From NCBI GenBank assembly GCA_934875675.1, contig CAKXIK010000018.1, forward strand, positions 16,005-48,189: 32,185 nucleotides of DNA. The letters are read 5' to 3'. Every line of letters begins with the position of its first letter. Within the stretch, counting starts at the first letter, position 1. The notes below the pieces were generated by a model. It worked only from the letters and a program-made list of their open reading frames with translations. It did not search any database and was not told the origin of the DNA. The translations under genes were made by a program, and so were the position numbers. This document shows positions 7,072-15,871 of this stretch, piece after piece. This DNA comes from an uncultured bacterium (GTDB taxonomy: Bacteria > Bacillota > Clostridia > Oscillospirales > Acutalibacteraceae).

Positions 7072-8811
7072 ATGAGCAATAATATTGCGGTACTCTTTTC
7101 CGATGTTGATACAATGTGGACACTGATTGCTGCTGCACTGGTGTTCTTTATGCAGGCCGGATTCGCCATGGTAGAAACCGGTTTTACCCGCGCCAAAAAC
7201 GCCGGCAATATTATCATGAAAAATTTGATGGATTTCTCCATCGGGACTCCGCTTTACTGGCTGATTGGATTCGGCATTATGTTCGGTACGCAATCTGCCG
7301 TTTTTGGTGGAATTGATTTATTCACACAGGGTGATTACACGGCAGTTCTTCCTCAGGGCGTCAGCTTTTTTACTTACTTTATTTTTCAGACTGTTTTTTG
7401 CGCAACTTCTGCCACCATTGTTTCCGGAGCGATGGCGGAACGCACCAAGTTTGCTTCCTACTGCGTTTACAGCGCAGTAATCAGTCTTGTAATTTACCCC
7501 GTTTCCGGCCACTGGATCTGGGGAGGCGGCTGGCTTGCACAGCTTGGCTTCCATGATTTTGCCGGTTCCACCGCAGTGCACATGGTAGGCGGTATTGCCG
7601 CTTTAATCGGCGCTGCAATTCTGGGGCCGCGCATTGGAAAATACGGCAAGGACGGAAAGCCCCGCGCAATTCCCGGTCACAGCATTACACTGGGCGCTCT
7701 CGGCGTATTTATTCTCTGGTTTTGCTGGTTCGGTTTCAACGGCGGCTCTACGGTCTCGATGACAAACGGCAATGCAGAGCTCGCCGGCAAGGTATTCTTC
7801 AACACCAATCTGGCTGCTGCGGTTGCAACGGTTTCGGTGATGATTATCACCTGGATCCGCTACAAAAAGCCCGATGTTTCCATGACACTCAACGGTTCAC
7901 TCGCCGGTTTGGTCGCCATTACTGCCGGCTGTGATGCAGTAAATCCATGGGCTGCTGCTTGCATTGGCCTGTTTGCAGGCTTCGCCGTTGTTTTTGGCGT
8001 GGAATTTGTGGATAAAAAGCTCAAGATTGACGACCCGGTTGGTGCAGTAGGGGTGCACTGCATCAACGGTGCGCTGGGCACCATCCTGACCGGCTTCTTT
8101 GCCAGCAACGAATTTTTGGAGACTGCAGGCATGAGCAGAGTGAACTTTATCGGCGTACAGTTTTTAGGTGTCCTTTCCACTGCCGCATGGGTCACCATCA
8201 CCATGACTGCTGTATTCTTTGCAATTAAGAAAACGATCGGTCTCCGTGTAAGCCGTGAAGAAGAAATCAGTGGTCTGGACTTGCCGGAACACGGTTTGGT
8301 AAGCGCTTATGCGGACTTTGCTCCAAATGTGGAATCGCTTGAAACGGATGAACAGCCGAGTATGGATCTTCCGCTGCCAAACGGTTTTATTCCCGTTGAC
8401 GAAGCCATTCCGATTCAGATGGTGACCGCACCGAAAACCGCAATGGCAAGCGATGTAAAAATGACGAAAATTGAAATCGTGATGAAGCAAAGCCGCTTTG
8501 AGTCTCTCAAGGAGGCAATGACCAAAATCGGCATCACCGGTATGACCGTTACGCAGGTGCTCGGCTGCGGAACCCAAAAGGGAAAGCCCGAATATTATCG
8601 CGGTGTTGCTCAGGAAATTACGCTTTTGCCCAAGGTTCAGGTGGAAATTGTTGTTTGCCGTGTACCGGTGCGCACGGTTATTAACACGGCCAAAAAGGTT
8701 CTTTATACCGGACATATCGGTGACGGAAAAATCTTTGTTTACGATGTTGAAAATGTAATTAAAGTTCGCACCGGAGAAGAGGGATACGACGCACTGCAGG
8801 ACGTTGAATAG
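7072..8811 (+). CDS. Ammonium transporter fused to a PII signal-transduction domain (Amt-GlnK)
   Basis: Residues 1-405 are a complete Amt/Rh channel: about 11 membrane spans, the pore histidines His170 (STAVHMVGG) and His329 (GVHCINGALG), and the conserved cytoplasmic tail GLDLPEHG (401-408). After an acidic linker of about 55 residues, Met464-579 is a full PII protein with T-loop QKGKPEYYRG and B-loop TGHIGDGKIFVYDV. In PII numbering, residue 51 is Gln (Q514) instead of the uridylylated Tyr. In bacteria PII (GlnK) plugs AmtB when nitrogen is plentiful; here blocker and channel are one chain. A four-codon out-of-frame ATG at 7068 overlaps the start; AAAGGAAG at 7056-7063 serves the start chosen. 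No N-terminal signal peptide is evident. Confidence 0.93.
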   Translation: MSNNIAVLFSDVDTMWTLIAAALVFFMQAGFAMVETGFTRAKNAGNIIMKNLMDFSIGTPLYWLIGFGIMFGTQSAVFGGIDLFTQGDYTAVLPQGVSFFTYFIFQTVFCATSATIVSGAMAERTKFASYCVYSAVISLVIYPVSGHWIWGGGWLAQLGFHDFAGSTAVHMVGGIAALIGAAILGPRIGKYGKDGKPRAIPGHSITLGALGVFILWFCWFGFNGGSTVSMTNGNAELAGKVFFNTNLAAAVATVSVMIITWIRYKKPDVSMTLNGSLAGLVAITAGCDAVNPWAAACIGLFAGFAVVFGVEFVDKKLKIDDPVGAVGVHCINGALGTILTGFFASNEFLETAGMSRVNFIGVQFLGVLSTAAWVTITMTAVFFAIKKTIGLRVSREEEISGLDLPEHGLVSAYADFAPNVESLETDEQPSMDLPLPNGFIPVDEAIPIQMVTAPKTAMASDVKMTKIEIVMKQSRFESLKEAMTKIGITGMTVTQVLGCGTQKGKPEYYRGVAQEITLLPKVQVEIVVCRVPVRTVINTAKKVLYTGHIGDGKIFVYDVENVIKVRTGEEGYDALQDVE

Positions 8812-8836
8812 TATCCGGCCAATTTATTCAAATAGC

Positions 8837-8868
8837 GGAGCTTGCATCCGATTGCAGGCTCCATTTGT
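8837..8868 (+). terminator. Probable terminator of amt-PII
   Basis: GGAGCTTGCA pairs with TGCAGGCTCC (one G-T pair) around a 6-base loop, 25 bases after the stop, followed by the weak T-rich tail ATTTGTCATT. From 8880 to 9030 there is AT-rich sequence in which I see no gene. Confidence 0.55.
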
Positions 8869-9030
8869 CATTATGCGATGAAAATTCATTATTGCAAAAA
8901 AATCTGTCCGCGGTAAAAAAGCACCTGTTTTTTGGCGTTATTTTACATTTCATTAAAAAAACGCGATAGCATCCATCATTTTAAATGTTTCAGCACAGAA
9001 AAAAACTTCTTTTTTCAGCAAAAAATGCGA

Positions 9031-9059
9031 TTGACTTTTCTTTCGTAAAAATGTATAAT
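9031..9059 (+). promoter_or_regulatory. Consensus sigma-A promoter of the liv operon
   Basis: TTGACT, exactly 17 bases, and TATAAT give a near-perfect housekeeping promoter. Transcription should begin near 9066, leaving a leader of about 140 bases before livK. Confidence 0.85.
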
Positions 9060-9092
9060 AACCAATAATTTCTCGTTTGTAAACAAGTAAAG

Positions 9093-9156
9093 CGCTAAGT
9101 TTTTCAAGCGGGAATTTGGAATCAAACCCAATGATCCCGCTTTTCGGCTTTTAGCG
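9093..9156 (+). promoter_or_regulatory. Long two-stage hairpin in the liv leader RNA (candidate attenuator)
   Basis: The core stem is AAGCGGGA (9106-9113) with TCCCGCTT (9135-9142), extended inside by TTGG/CCAA and outside by CGCTAA (9093-9098) with TTAGCG (9151-9156). The core is followed by T-rich TTCGGCTTTT, so it resembles a terminator standing between the promoter and livK. It does not look like a T-box: it is too short and has no visible T-box sequence. Confidence 0.5.
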
Positions 9157-9207
9157 AAGGAAGTCGAAAAAAGAAATCCAAACTGAATTGAGAGGAAGGA
9201 ACCCATT

Positions 9208-10413
9208 ATGAAAAAGTACATTCGCGTTTTGTCATTGGCGCTCGCCGCTGTGATGACCGTTTCCCTGTTCGGCGGCTGCAAAAACAGCAACGCCGGCAAT
9301 GAAGGCACCTCCGGCGGAAGCATCAAGGTCGGTGTGTTGGCCCCTGCTACGGGAGAAGTTGCTGAATATGGCATTGCCGTTTCCAACGGTGTTACCCTTT
9401 ACGTTGACGAAATTAACGCTAAGGGCGGCGTTAACGGCAAAAAGATTGAATTGGTTACCTATGACGAAGAAGGCAACGAAGCAAAGGCAATTACCGGTTA
9501 CAATTCCCTAGTTGATCAGGATGTTGCCGCGATTATCGGCGACGTAACAACCGCTCCGACCGCTGCAGTTGTTGTGGAAAGCCAGCAGGATAACATGCCG
9601 ATGATTACCGCTTCCGCTACTGCGGAAAAAATCACCTGCAAGCTGGACAAGGACGGCAAGGTGGTTTCTGTTTACAATAATATGTTCCGTTCCTGCTTTA
9701 TCGACCCGTTCCAGGGCGAAAAAATGGCAAGCTTTGCTTCCGAAAAGCTGAGCGCAAAAACTGCTGCCGTTCTTTATAACAGCGGTTCCGATTATTCCAT
9801 CGGACTTTACAAGGCATTTGTTGCCAAAGCAAAAGAACTTGGTCTTGAAGTCGTTGCAGAAGAAAGCTACGGAAAAGACGCCGTTGATTTTCAGGCACAG
9901 CTGACCAATATTGCTGCAAAGAAGCCGGACGTTCTCTTTGTTCCGGATTATTACAAGGTGCTTGCCAACGTTGCACCGCAGGCCAAGAGTGTCGGCGTGA
10001 CTGCAACCCTGCTCGGCGGCGACGGCTGGGCTTCCATCATGGACGTAATTCAGGATGCTTCTGTGCTTGAGGGTGCATATTTCTGCTCTGGCTATTCCAC
10101 GCAGGACACCTCCGAAGCGGTTCAGACCTTCCTGAAAAATTACAAAGCAAAGTACAACAATGAGCCGAACATGTTTGCCGCACAGGCTTATGACGCTGCT
10201 GCAATCCTCTGTGCCGCTCTTGCCAAGGCTGAAGAAGCCAAACTGACCGCCGGCTCTGACGAATACAAGCAGGCTGTCATCGACGCTATGAAGGCTACGG
10301 ATATGAACTGTGTTACCGGTCATATCACCTTCGATGATTATAACAACCCGCAGAAGACCGCCGTTATCATCAACATCACCGGTGGCGAAGCCAAGTTCTG
10401 GGGCAATTATTAA
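9208..10413 (+). CDS. livK: Branched-chain amino acid type ABC transporter, substrate-binding lipoprotein
   Basis: This is the extracellular binding protein that delivers substrate to the LivHMGF importer. The 401-residue protein has a lipoprotein signal peptide (basic MKKYIR, hydrophobic core, FGGC with Cys24 as the lipidation site), then a Leu/Ile/Val-binding-protein fold (about 38-395) that begins IKVGVLAPATGEVAEYG and contains the conserved GVNGKKIELVTYDEE segment. AGAGGAAGGA is the ribosome site. A strong hairpin separates it from livH, consistent with the usual excess of binding protein. Substrate is not certain; the family also includes urea, amide and aromatic-compound transporters. 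Confidence 0.92.
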   Translation: MKKYIRVLSLALAAVMTVSLFGGCKNSNAGNEGTSGGSIKVGVLAPATGEVAEYGIAVSNGVTLYVDEINAKGGVNGKKIELVTYDEEGNEAKAITGYNSLVDQDVAAIIGDVTTAPTAAVVVESQQDNMPMITASATAEKITCKLDKDGKVVSVYNNMFRSCFIDPFQGEKMASFASEKLSAKTAAVLYNSGSDYSIGLYKAFVAKAKELGLEVVAEESYGKDAVDFQAQLTNIAAKKPDVLFVPDYYKVLANVAPQAKSVGVTATLLGGDGWASIMDVIQDASVLEGAYFCSGYSTQDTSEAVQTFLKNYKAKYNNEPNMFAAQAYDAAAILCAALAKAEEAKLTAGSDEYKQAVIDAMKATDMNCVTGHITFDDYNNPQKTAVIINITGGEAKFWGNY

Positions 10414-10453
10414 TCCCGGACTGAGAAGTCAATCCTCCCATTAAATTGGGATC

Positions 10454-10500
10454 GGTACGGGGCTGGTGCAATTTTTTGCAGCAGCCCCGTACCCGTTTGT
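10454..10500 (+). terminator. Strong intercistronic hairpin between livK and livH
   Basis: GGTACGGGGCTG (10454-10465) pairs perfectly with CAGCCCCGTACC (10482-10493), with TGCA/TGCA extending inside. The tail is T-rich but interrupted (CGTTTGTTTT), so partial termination or protection of the livK mRNA 3' end is likely rather than a full stop. Confidence 0.7.
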
Positions 10501-10539
10501 TTTCAAACCATCTCCAGAGAAGAAAGGACGGATGCTCTT

Positions 10540-11418
10540 ATGCTGTTTATTTCCCAGCTGATTAACGGTTTGCAGCTCGGCTCAATTTACGCGCTGGTTG
10601 CACTTGGCTACAGCATGGTATACGGCATCATTATGCTTTTGAATTTTGCGCATGGTGATATTATCATGGTGGGCGGATACATTGCGATGCTCATTATTAC
10701 TGCAGGCATCAACCCCGCCGTTGCCGTCATTGCATCCATTGTCGGCTGTGCTGTGCTGGCAATGATTATTGAAAAGATTGCGTATAAGCCGCTGCGTTCT
10801 GCTCCCAGAATTTCGCTGCTGATTACGGCAATTGGTGTTTCGATGCTGTTGCAGAACCTTGCACAGCTCATTTTCTCCGCCAATGCGAAAAGCTTTCCAA
10901 GCAGCAGCATCATGGCGGTGCAAAACATCTCGCTCGGCGGTGCGCAAATCAGTGTAACCGCATTGATTACAATTATCGTTTCCATCATTTCGATGATTGC
11001 ACTGACCATTCTGGTACAGAAAACACGCATGGGAAAAGCAATGCGTGCTGTTTCGGAGGATATGGGTGCTGCACAGCTGATGGGCATCAACGTTAACCGT
11101 ACCGTTTCCTTTACCTTTGCAGTCGGCTCTGCACTTGCCGGTATCGGCTCCATTCTTTATTGCTGCCGCTACCCGGTTTTGACCCCCACCATGGGTTCTA
11201 TGCTTGGACTCAAGGCATTTGTTGCCGCAGTGCTTGGCGGAATCGGCTCGATTCCCGGTGCAATGATCGGCGGTTTCGCCATCGGTCTTGCCGAGGTTCT
11301 GGTCACCTCGCTGGGACTTTCCGAATGGGCAGACGGAATCGTGTTCGCGATTCTGATTGTTGTTTTGCTCTTCCGTCCCACAGGCTTTATGGGCAAAAGC
11401 ATGTCGGAAAAAGTGTAA
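10540..11418 (+). CDS. livH: Branched-chain amino acid type ABC transporter permease LivH
   Basis: First membrane subunit of the importer: 292 residues and about eight hydrophobic spans. The N-terminus (LINGLQLGSIYALVALGYSM followed by LLNFAHGD) is diagnostic of LivH. The family loop linking to the ATPase is visible as MRAVSEDMGAAQLMGINVNR around residues 168-187. AGAAAGGACGG precedes the ATG. It lies 41 bases upstream of livM in the same operon. Confidence 0.94.
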   Translation: MLFISQLINGLQLGSIYALVALGYSMVYGIIMLLNFAHGDIIMVGGYIAMLIITAGINPAVAVIASIVGCAVLAMIIEKIAYKPLRSAPRISLLITAIGVSMLLQNLAQLIFSANAKSFPSSSIMAVQNISLGGAQISVTALITIIVSIISMIALTILVQKTRMGKAMRAVSEDMGAAQLMGINVNRTVSFTFAVGSALAGIGSILYCCRYPVLTPTMGSMLGLKAFVAAVLGGIGSIPGAMIGGFAIGLAEVLVTSLGLSEWADGIVFAILIVVLLFRPTGFMGKSMSEKV

Positions 11419-11459
11419 TTCCCGGCCGCAATTTTTTTGGAAAGGCGTGATTCAAACCG

Positions 11460-12503
11460 ATGGATAAGGTTAAAAAAATTCCGATGCCGGCCCGTTACGC
11501 GATCAACACGCTGCTGCTGGCTGCATTTCTCCTGATCGGCAATACGGTTATCACCTCGGGCAGCATCAGTCGTGCCCAAAGTTCAATCGTGCTGCAGATC
11601 GGTATTTACATCATTCTTGCGGTTTCTCTGAACATCGTGACCGGATATCTTGGCCAATTGCCGCTTGGTCATGCTGGTTTTATGGCCGTTGGTGCTTATG
11701 CCGGTGCATTGTTTTGGAAAAGCTGCACCTTCTCCCGCCCCGCTGCAATAATTTTGGGGCTTGTCTTTGCCGGAATTATTGCTGCTATCTTCGGCATTAT
11801 TATCGGCATTCCGGCACTGCGGCTTAAAGGCGACTATCTCGCAATTATTACTCTTGGTTTTGGTGAGATTATTCGCGTGCTCATCATTAATCTGCCAGAG
11901 ATTACCGGCGGCACACCGGGTCTCTCTGATATCCCCAAGTTTTCAAAAAGCACAGGTTTTCTGATCGTTTTTATCTGCGTTATCATTACCTGTATTGCAA
12001 TTCATACGCTCATGCATTCCCGGCATGGCCGTGCCATTCTTTCAATTCGGGAAAATGAAATTGCTGCCGAATCCTGCGGTATTAATACCACCTATTACAA
12101 GGTTATGGCGTTTGCATTTTCAGCATTCTTTGCCGGAGTTGCCGGTGCACTTTATGCTGGTAATCAAGGCCTGCTGGTTCCGGGAACCTTCGACTTCATG
12201 CAATCCATCAATATTCTTGTGATGGTTGTGCTGGGCGGAATGGGCTCCATGGCAGGTTCCGTAATTGCCGCCACTGTGCTCACCGCTCTTCCGCTGATGC
12301 TGCAGGGCTTCAGCAAGTACCGCATGATTGTTTATTCCTTGCTGCTGATTGTCGTCATGATCTTTAAGCCATCCGGTCTTTTGGGCATGTATGACTTTTC
12401 GTTGAGCCACCTGCTGGAAAAGTTGATTAACTGGAAACCGGGCGCAAAGAAAACAACACCCGGTCAGCCACAAAATCCAAAAGGAGGCGACGCAAATGAG
12501 TAA
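11460..12503 (+). CDS. livM: Branched-chain amino acid type ABC transporter permease LivM
   Basis: Second membrane subunit, 347 residues, with LivM hallmarks: LNIVTGYLGQLPLGHAGFM near residues 57-75 and the ATPase-contact loop RHGRAILSIRENEIAAESCG near 182-203. The hydrophilic C-terminal tail is rich in Lys, Pro and Gln. GGAAAGGCG provides the ribosome site. The end overlaps livG by eight bases, indicating coupled translation. Confidence 0.94.
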   Translation: MDKVKKIPMPARYAINTLLLAAFLLIGNTVITSGSISRAQSSIVLQIGIYIILAVSLNIVTGYLGQLPLGHAGFMAVGAYAGALFWKSCTFSRPAAIILGLVFAGIIAAIFGIIIGIPALRLKGDYLAIITLGFGEIIRVLIINLPEITGGTPGLSDIPKFSKSTGFLIVFICVIITCIAIHTLMHSRHGRAILSIRENEIAAESCGINTTYYKVMAFAFSAFFAGVAGALYAGNQGLLVPGTFDFMQSINILVMVVLGGMGSMAGSVIAATVLTALPLMLQGFSKYRMIVYSLLLIVVMIFKPSGLLGMYDFSLSHLLEKLINWKPGAKKTTPGQPQNPKGGDANE

Positions 12504-13335
12504 GATGGTTCCAATCCCAAGTCCAGGTATGCTGCCGGAGCGCGATTCCAACAAAACGCCGATTTTGGAAGTGCGCCGCCTTGGAATTGACTTTGGCGGT
12601 CTGACTGCGGTAGATGATTTTAACCTTACCATTGGCCGCACAGAAATTGACGGACTAATCGGCCCGAACGGAGCCGGAAAGACGACTGTCTTTAACTTGT
12701 TGACCAAGGTTTATCAGCCAACACGCGGTACAATTCTGCTTGACGGCAAAGACACTGCCGGAATGAATACACAGCAGATCAATCGCGCGGGAATTGCTCG
12801 CACCTTTCAGAACATTCGCCTGTTTAAAAACCTGACGGTGGAAGAAAATGTGCTGATCGGTCTGCACCATGAAATGGATTATCGCTCTGCTTCCGCATTA
12901 CTGCGCCTGCCAAGCTTTTGGCGGTCGGAACGCATTGCAAAGGATCGTGCAGGCGAACTGCTTTCCATTTTCGACATGCAGGATTTGCGTTATGCACAGG
13001 CAGGAAGTCTTCCCTATGGTGCACAGCGCCGTCTGGAAATTGTGCGCGCACTGGCAACTAATCCCAGCCTGCTTCTGTTGGATGAACCTGCTGCCGGCAT
13101 GAATCCGAGTGAAACTGCTGAGTTGATGGAAAACATCCGCAAAATCCGCGATACCTTTGAAATTGCAATCATGCTGATTGAGCATGATATGAACCTTGTA
13201 ATGGGCATCTGTGAGGGAATCGCAGTGCTTAACTATGGTCGGATTATTGCGCGCGGAACGCCGGAAGAAATTACCCATAATCCGGCTGTAATCGAAGCGT
13301 ATCTGGGCAAAAAGGAGGATGAGGCAGAATGCTGA
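12496..13335 (+). CDS. livG: Branched-chain amino acid type ABC transporter ATP-binding protein LivG
   Basis: The 279-residue ATPase has Walker A GPNGAGKTT, Q-loop ARTFQNIRLF, signature LPYGAQRRLEI (the LivG variant of LSGGQ), Walker B LLLLDEPAAGMNP and H-loop IEHDMNLVM. The roughly 25 residues before the ABC domain (PSPGMLPERDSN) are a little longer than usual. AAGGAGG inside the end of livM precedes the ATG. It overlaps livF by seven bases. Confidence 0.95.
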   Translation: MSKMVPIPSPGMLPERDSNKTPILEVRRLGIDFGGLTAVDDFNLTIGRTEIDGLIGPNGAGKTTVFNLLTKVYQPTRGTILLDGKDTAGMNTQQINRAGIARTFQNIRLFKNLTVEENVLIGLHHEMDYRSASALLRLPSFWRSERIAKDRAGELLSIFDMQDLRYAQAGSLPYGAQRRLEIVRALATNPSLLLLDEPAAGMNPSETAELMENIRKIRDTFEIAIMLIEHDMNLVMGICEGIAVLNYGRIIARGTPEEITHNPAVIEAYLGKKEDEAEC

Positions 13336-14030
13336 AGGTTGACGATCTGAATGTTTATTACGGCAGCATCCATGCGGTCAAGGACATTTCCTTTGAGGTA
13401 AATCAAGGCGAAATTGTTTCTCTGATCGGCGCAAATGGTGCCGGAAAATCAACCATCCTCAAAACAATTTCGGGACTTCTTCGTTCCAAAACAGGCACCA
13501 TCAATTTTTTGGACGAACCGATCCAGTCCGTTGCTCCGCATAAAATCGTTCTCAAGGGTCTGGCTCAGGTTCCGGAAGGCCGCCGTGTGTTTACACAGCT
13601 GACGGTGGAAGAAAACCTGGAAATGGGCGGATATACGCGGAAAAAGAATGAGGTTGAGCCAGATCTGGATCATGTGTATGACCTCTTTCCTCGCTTGAAA
13701 GAACGACGCCGCCAAACCGCAGGAACCCTTTCTGGCGGTGAACAGCAGATGCTTGCCATGGGGCGCGCACTGATGAGTCATCCAAAGCTTTTGATGTTGG
13801 ATGAACCTTCCATGGGTCTTGCACCACTGCTGGTTGCACAGATTTTCGAGATTATTCAGCACCTGCACGATCAGGGAACCACGATTCTCTTGGTAGAACA
13901 GAACGCACAAATGGCTCTCTCCATTGCCGACCGCGGCTATGTGTTGGAAACCGGAAACGTAGTTCTGACTGCTCCCGCCAAAGAACTTCTGGAAAATGAT
14001 CAAGTTCGAAAAGCCTATTTGGGAGGTTGA
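13329..14030 (+). CDS. livF: Branched-chain amino acid type ABC transporter ATP-binding protein LivF
   Basis: The 233-residue ATPase is of typical LivF size, with Walker A GANGAGKST, the LivF signature FTQLTVEENLEMGGY, ABC signature LSGGEQQMLAMGRAL, Walker B LLMLDEPSMGLAPLL and LLVEQNAQMAL. AAAGGAGG precedes the ATG. It pairs with LivG as the ATPase heterodimer. The operon ends at the terminator 15 bases later. Confidence 0.95.
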   Translation: MLKVDDLNVYYGSIHAVKDISFEVNQGEIVSLIGANGAGKSTILKTISGLLRSKTGTINFLDEPIQSVAPHKIVLKGLAQVPEGRRVFTQLTVEENLEMGGYTRKKNEVEPDLDHVYDLFPRLKERRRQTAGTLSGGEQQMLAMGRALMSHPKLLMLDEPSMGLAPLLVAQIFEIIQHLHDQGTTILLVEQNAQMALSIADRGYVLETGNVVLTAPAKELLENDQVRKAYLGG

Positions 14031-14044
14031 TTTAAATTGGATAC

Positions 14045-14082
14045 AAAAACGTCGGAAGAGAAATTTCTTCCGACGTTTTTTT
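14045..14082 (+). terminator. Intrinsic terminator of the liv operon
   Basis: A perfect 15-bp stem (AAAAACGTCGGAAGA with its complement at 14066-14080), a 6-base loop and a T tract lie just after livF. Confidence 0.93.
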
Positions 14083-14145
14083 CTACCACTCCAAAAGAAT
14101 TTAGGATTGTGTCCTGCCAACATATGCCGATATGCGTCATCCTGC

Positions 14146-14179
14146 AAAAAAAAACAGAGCCCAGCCGAAGCTGAGCCCT
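14146..14179 (-). terminator. Intrinsic terminator of guaB
   Basis: Read on the minus strand, AGGGCTCAGC pairs with GCTGGGCTCT around a UUCG tetraloop, followed by nine or more T residues. G-U pairs form only in minus-strand RNA, which fixes the orientation. Confidence 0.9.
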
Positions 14180-14212
14180 GCAAACAACCCTGCGGGATTT
14201 AGATGGCATCTA

Positions 14213-15691
14213 TCAGATGCTGACCGAATAGTTCGGAGCTTCCTTTGTAATCTGAATGTCATGCGGATGGCTTTCCTTCAAGCCGGCACCGGTGATGCGC
14301 ACAAACTTTGCTTTCTCATGCAGTTCCTCAATCGTTGCGCAGCCCGTATAACCCATACCGGAGCGCAGACCGCCGAGCATCTGATAAATCGTATCAGACA
14401 ACGGTCCCTTGTAAGGCACACGACCTTCAACACCCTCTGGAACAAGCTTCTTCGCATCAGACTGGAAGTAACGGTCGGCACTTCCCTTTGGCATCGCGCC
14501 AAGGCTGCCCATTCCGCGGTAAACCTTGAACTGGCGACCCTGATAAATTTCCGTATCGCCGGGGGATTCCTTACAGCCTGCAACCAAAGAGCCAACCATG
14601 ACAACGCTTGCACCCGCAGCCAATGCCTTGACAATATCACCGGAATATTTTACGCCGCCGTCTGCAATAATCGGCATGCCATATTCTGCTGCCGCACAAG
14701 CCGCATCATAAATTGCGGTGATCTGCGGGACACCGATACCTGCAACAATACGTGTGGTGCAGATCGATCCCGGTCCGATACCAACCTTAACGCAGTCCGC
14801 ACCGGCCTCAATCAGCGCCCGGGTAGCCTCTGCGGTTGCAACATTACCAGCAATCAACTGGATGTCCGGATATGCTTTTTTCACACGGCGAACCGATTCC
14901 ACCACATTGATGTTATGACCATGGGCCGAGTCAAGCACAAGCACGTCCACCTGTGCTTTCACCAGCTCTGCAACGCGCTCCAGCACGTTTGGCGTTGCAC
15001 CGATTGCAGCGCCGCAAAGCAGCCGTCCGTTGACGTCACGTGCAGAATTGGGATACTGAACTGCTTTTTCAATATCCTTAATGGTAATCAGGCCCTTAAG
15101 CATACCATTGTCATCCACGATCGGCAGCTTTTCAATCTTGTGGCAGCGCAGAATTTCCTGCGCCTGCTCCAGTGTGGTTCCAACCGGAGCGGTAATCAGC
15201 TTTTCCTTGGTCATTACGTTTGCAATCGGCTGGCTGTAATCGGCCTGTGTCATGAAACGCATGTCACGGTTTGTAATGATACCCACCAGCTTGCCGTTTT
15301 CGCAAATCGGCACACCGGAAATTTTATATTTGCCCATCAATTGATCGGCATCTGCAACCAAATGTTCAGGAGAAAGGAAAAACGGATTGACAATAACACC
15401 ATTTTCAGAACGTTTCACACGGTCAACCTCATCTGCCTGTTGTTCAATTGACATGTTCTTATGGATAATTCCAATGCCGCCCTCACGCGCAATCGCAATC
15501 GCCATTGCACTTTCGGTTACGGTATCCATAGCAGCGGTCATCAGCGGCGTATTCAGATGAATGTTTTTCGTTAAATGGGTAGAAACATCAACGGTTTTCG
15601 GTTCAACATTGGACTCGCCCGGAATCAGAAGAACATCGTCAAACGTAAGTCCTTCCTTCGCGAATTTCTGTTGAAAATCGGTATTCAACAT
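14213..15691 (-). CDS. guaB: IMP dehydrogenase
   Basis: Catalyses NAD+-dependent oxidation of IMP to XMP, the first committed step of GMP synthesis, in the cytoplasm. The 492-residue length is typical. The (beta/alpha)8 barrel begins TFDDVLLIPG; a CBS pair is inserted at about 97-215 (SGVPICENGKLVGIITNRD, then KLPIVDDNGMLKGLITIKD); the catalytic loop is GPGSICTTR with Cys311. The C-terminal flap contains RGMGSLGAM and EGVEGRVPYKG. ATG 15691 is preferred because GGAGG lies seven bases upstream; an in-frame ATG eight codons earlier (15715) would place the ribosome site inside the gene. It is monocistronic, with its own promoter and terminator. Confidence 0.96.
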   Translation of the reverse strand: MLNTDFQQKFAKEGLTFDDVLLIPGESNVEPKTVDVSTHLTKNIHLNTPLMTAAMDTVTESAMAIAIAREGGIGIIHKNMSIEQQADEVDRVKRSENGVIVNPFFLSPEHLVADADQLMGKYKISGVPICENGKLVGIITNRDMRFMTQADYSQPIANVMTKEKLITAPVGTTLEQAQEILRCHKIEKLPIVDDNGMLKGLITIKDIEKAVQYPNSARDVNGRLLCGAAIGATPNVLERVAELVKAQVDVLVLDSAHGHNINVVESVRRVKKAYPDIQLIAGNVATAEATRALIEAGADCVKVGIGPGSICTTRIVAGIGVPQITAIYDAACAAAEYGMPIIADGGVKYSGDIVKALAAGASVVMVGSLVAGCKESPGDTEIYQGRQFKVYRGMGSLGAMPKGSADRYFQSDAKKLVPEGVEGRVPYKGPLSDTIYQMLGGLRSGMGYTGCATIEELHEKAKFVRITGAGLKESHPHDIQITKEAPNYSVSI

Positions 15692-15743
15692 CCTTTTTCC
15701 TCCTCTTTTCATCATTGGTCTTTAACTTCGGTATATTTTATTT

Positions 15744-15772
15744 ATTTTATCATTATGTCCGCAAACTGTCAA
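15744..15772 (-). promoter_or_regulatory. Sigma-A promoter of guaB
   Basis: On the minus strand a perfect TTGACA (15772-15767), a 17-base spacer and TAAAAT (15749-15744). The leader would be about 45 bases, with no obvious riboswitch. Confidence 0.75.
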
Positions 15773-15820
15773 CGAAAATCCCGCACAAACATTGTGCCCA
15801 ACTTTAAGTCATTTTAAGAG

Positions 15821-15858
15821 AAAAGGAACGGCTGCAACAAAAAAATTACAGCTGTTCC
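15821..15858 (-). terminator. Terminator of the VTC-DUF4956-CotH operon
   Basis: On the minus strand GGAACAGCTG pairs with CAGCCGTTCC (one mismatch) around a 14-base T-rich loop and is followed by TTTTCTCTT. It begins 13 bases after the CotH stop. Confidence 0.7.
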
Positions 15859-15871
15859 CTCAAAAAGAAAA

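Noticed and set aside
9060..9207. T-box or amino-acid riboswitch before livK
   Set aside because: The leader is too short and lacks a visible T-box sequence or specifier loop; only a hairpin is supported.
9508..10323. A 271-codon open frame opposite livK
   Set aside because: Antisense to a convincing lipoprotein gene; no motif.
14132..15451. A 439-codon open frame opposite guaB
   Set aside because: It is antisense to a clear IMP dehydrogenase, has a Cys/His/Asn-rich composition typical of shadow frames and no family motif.
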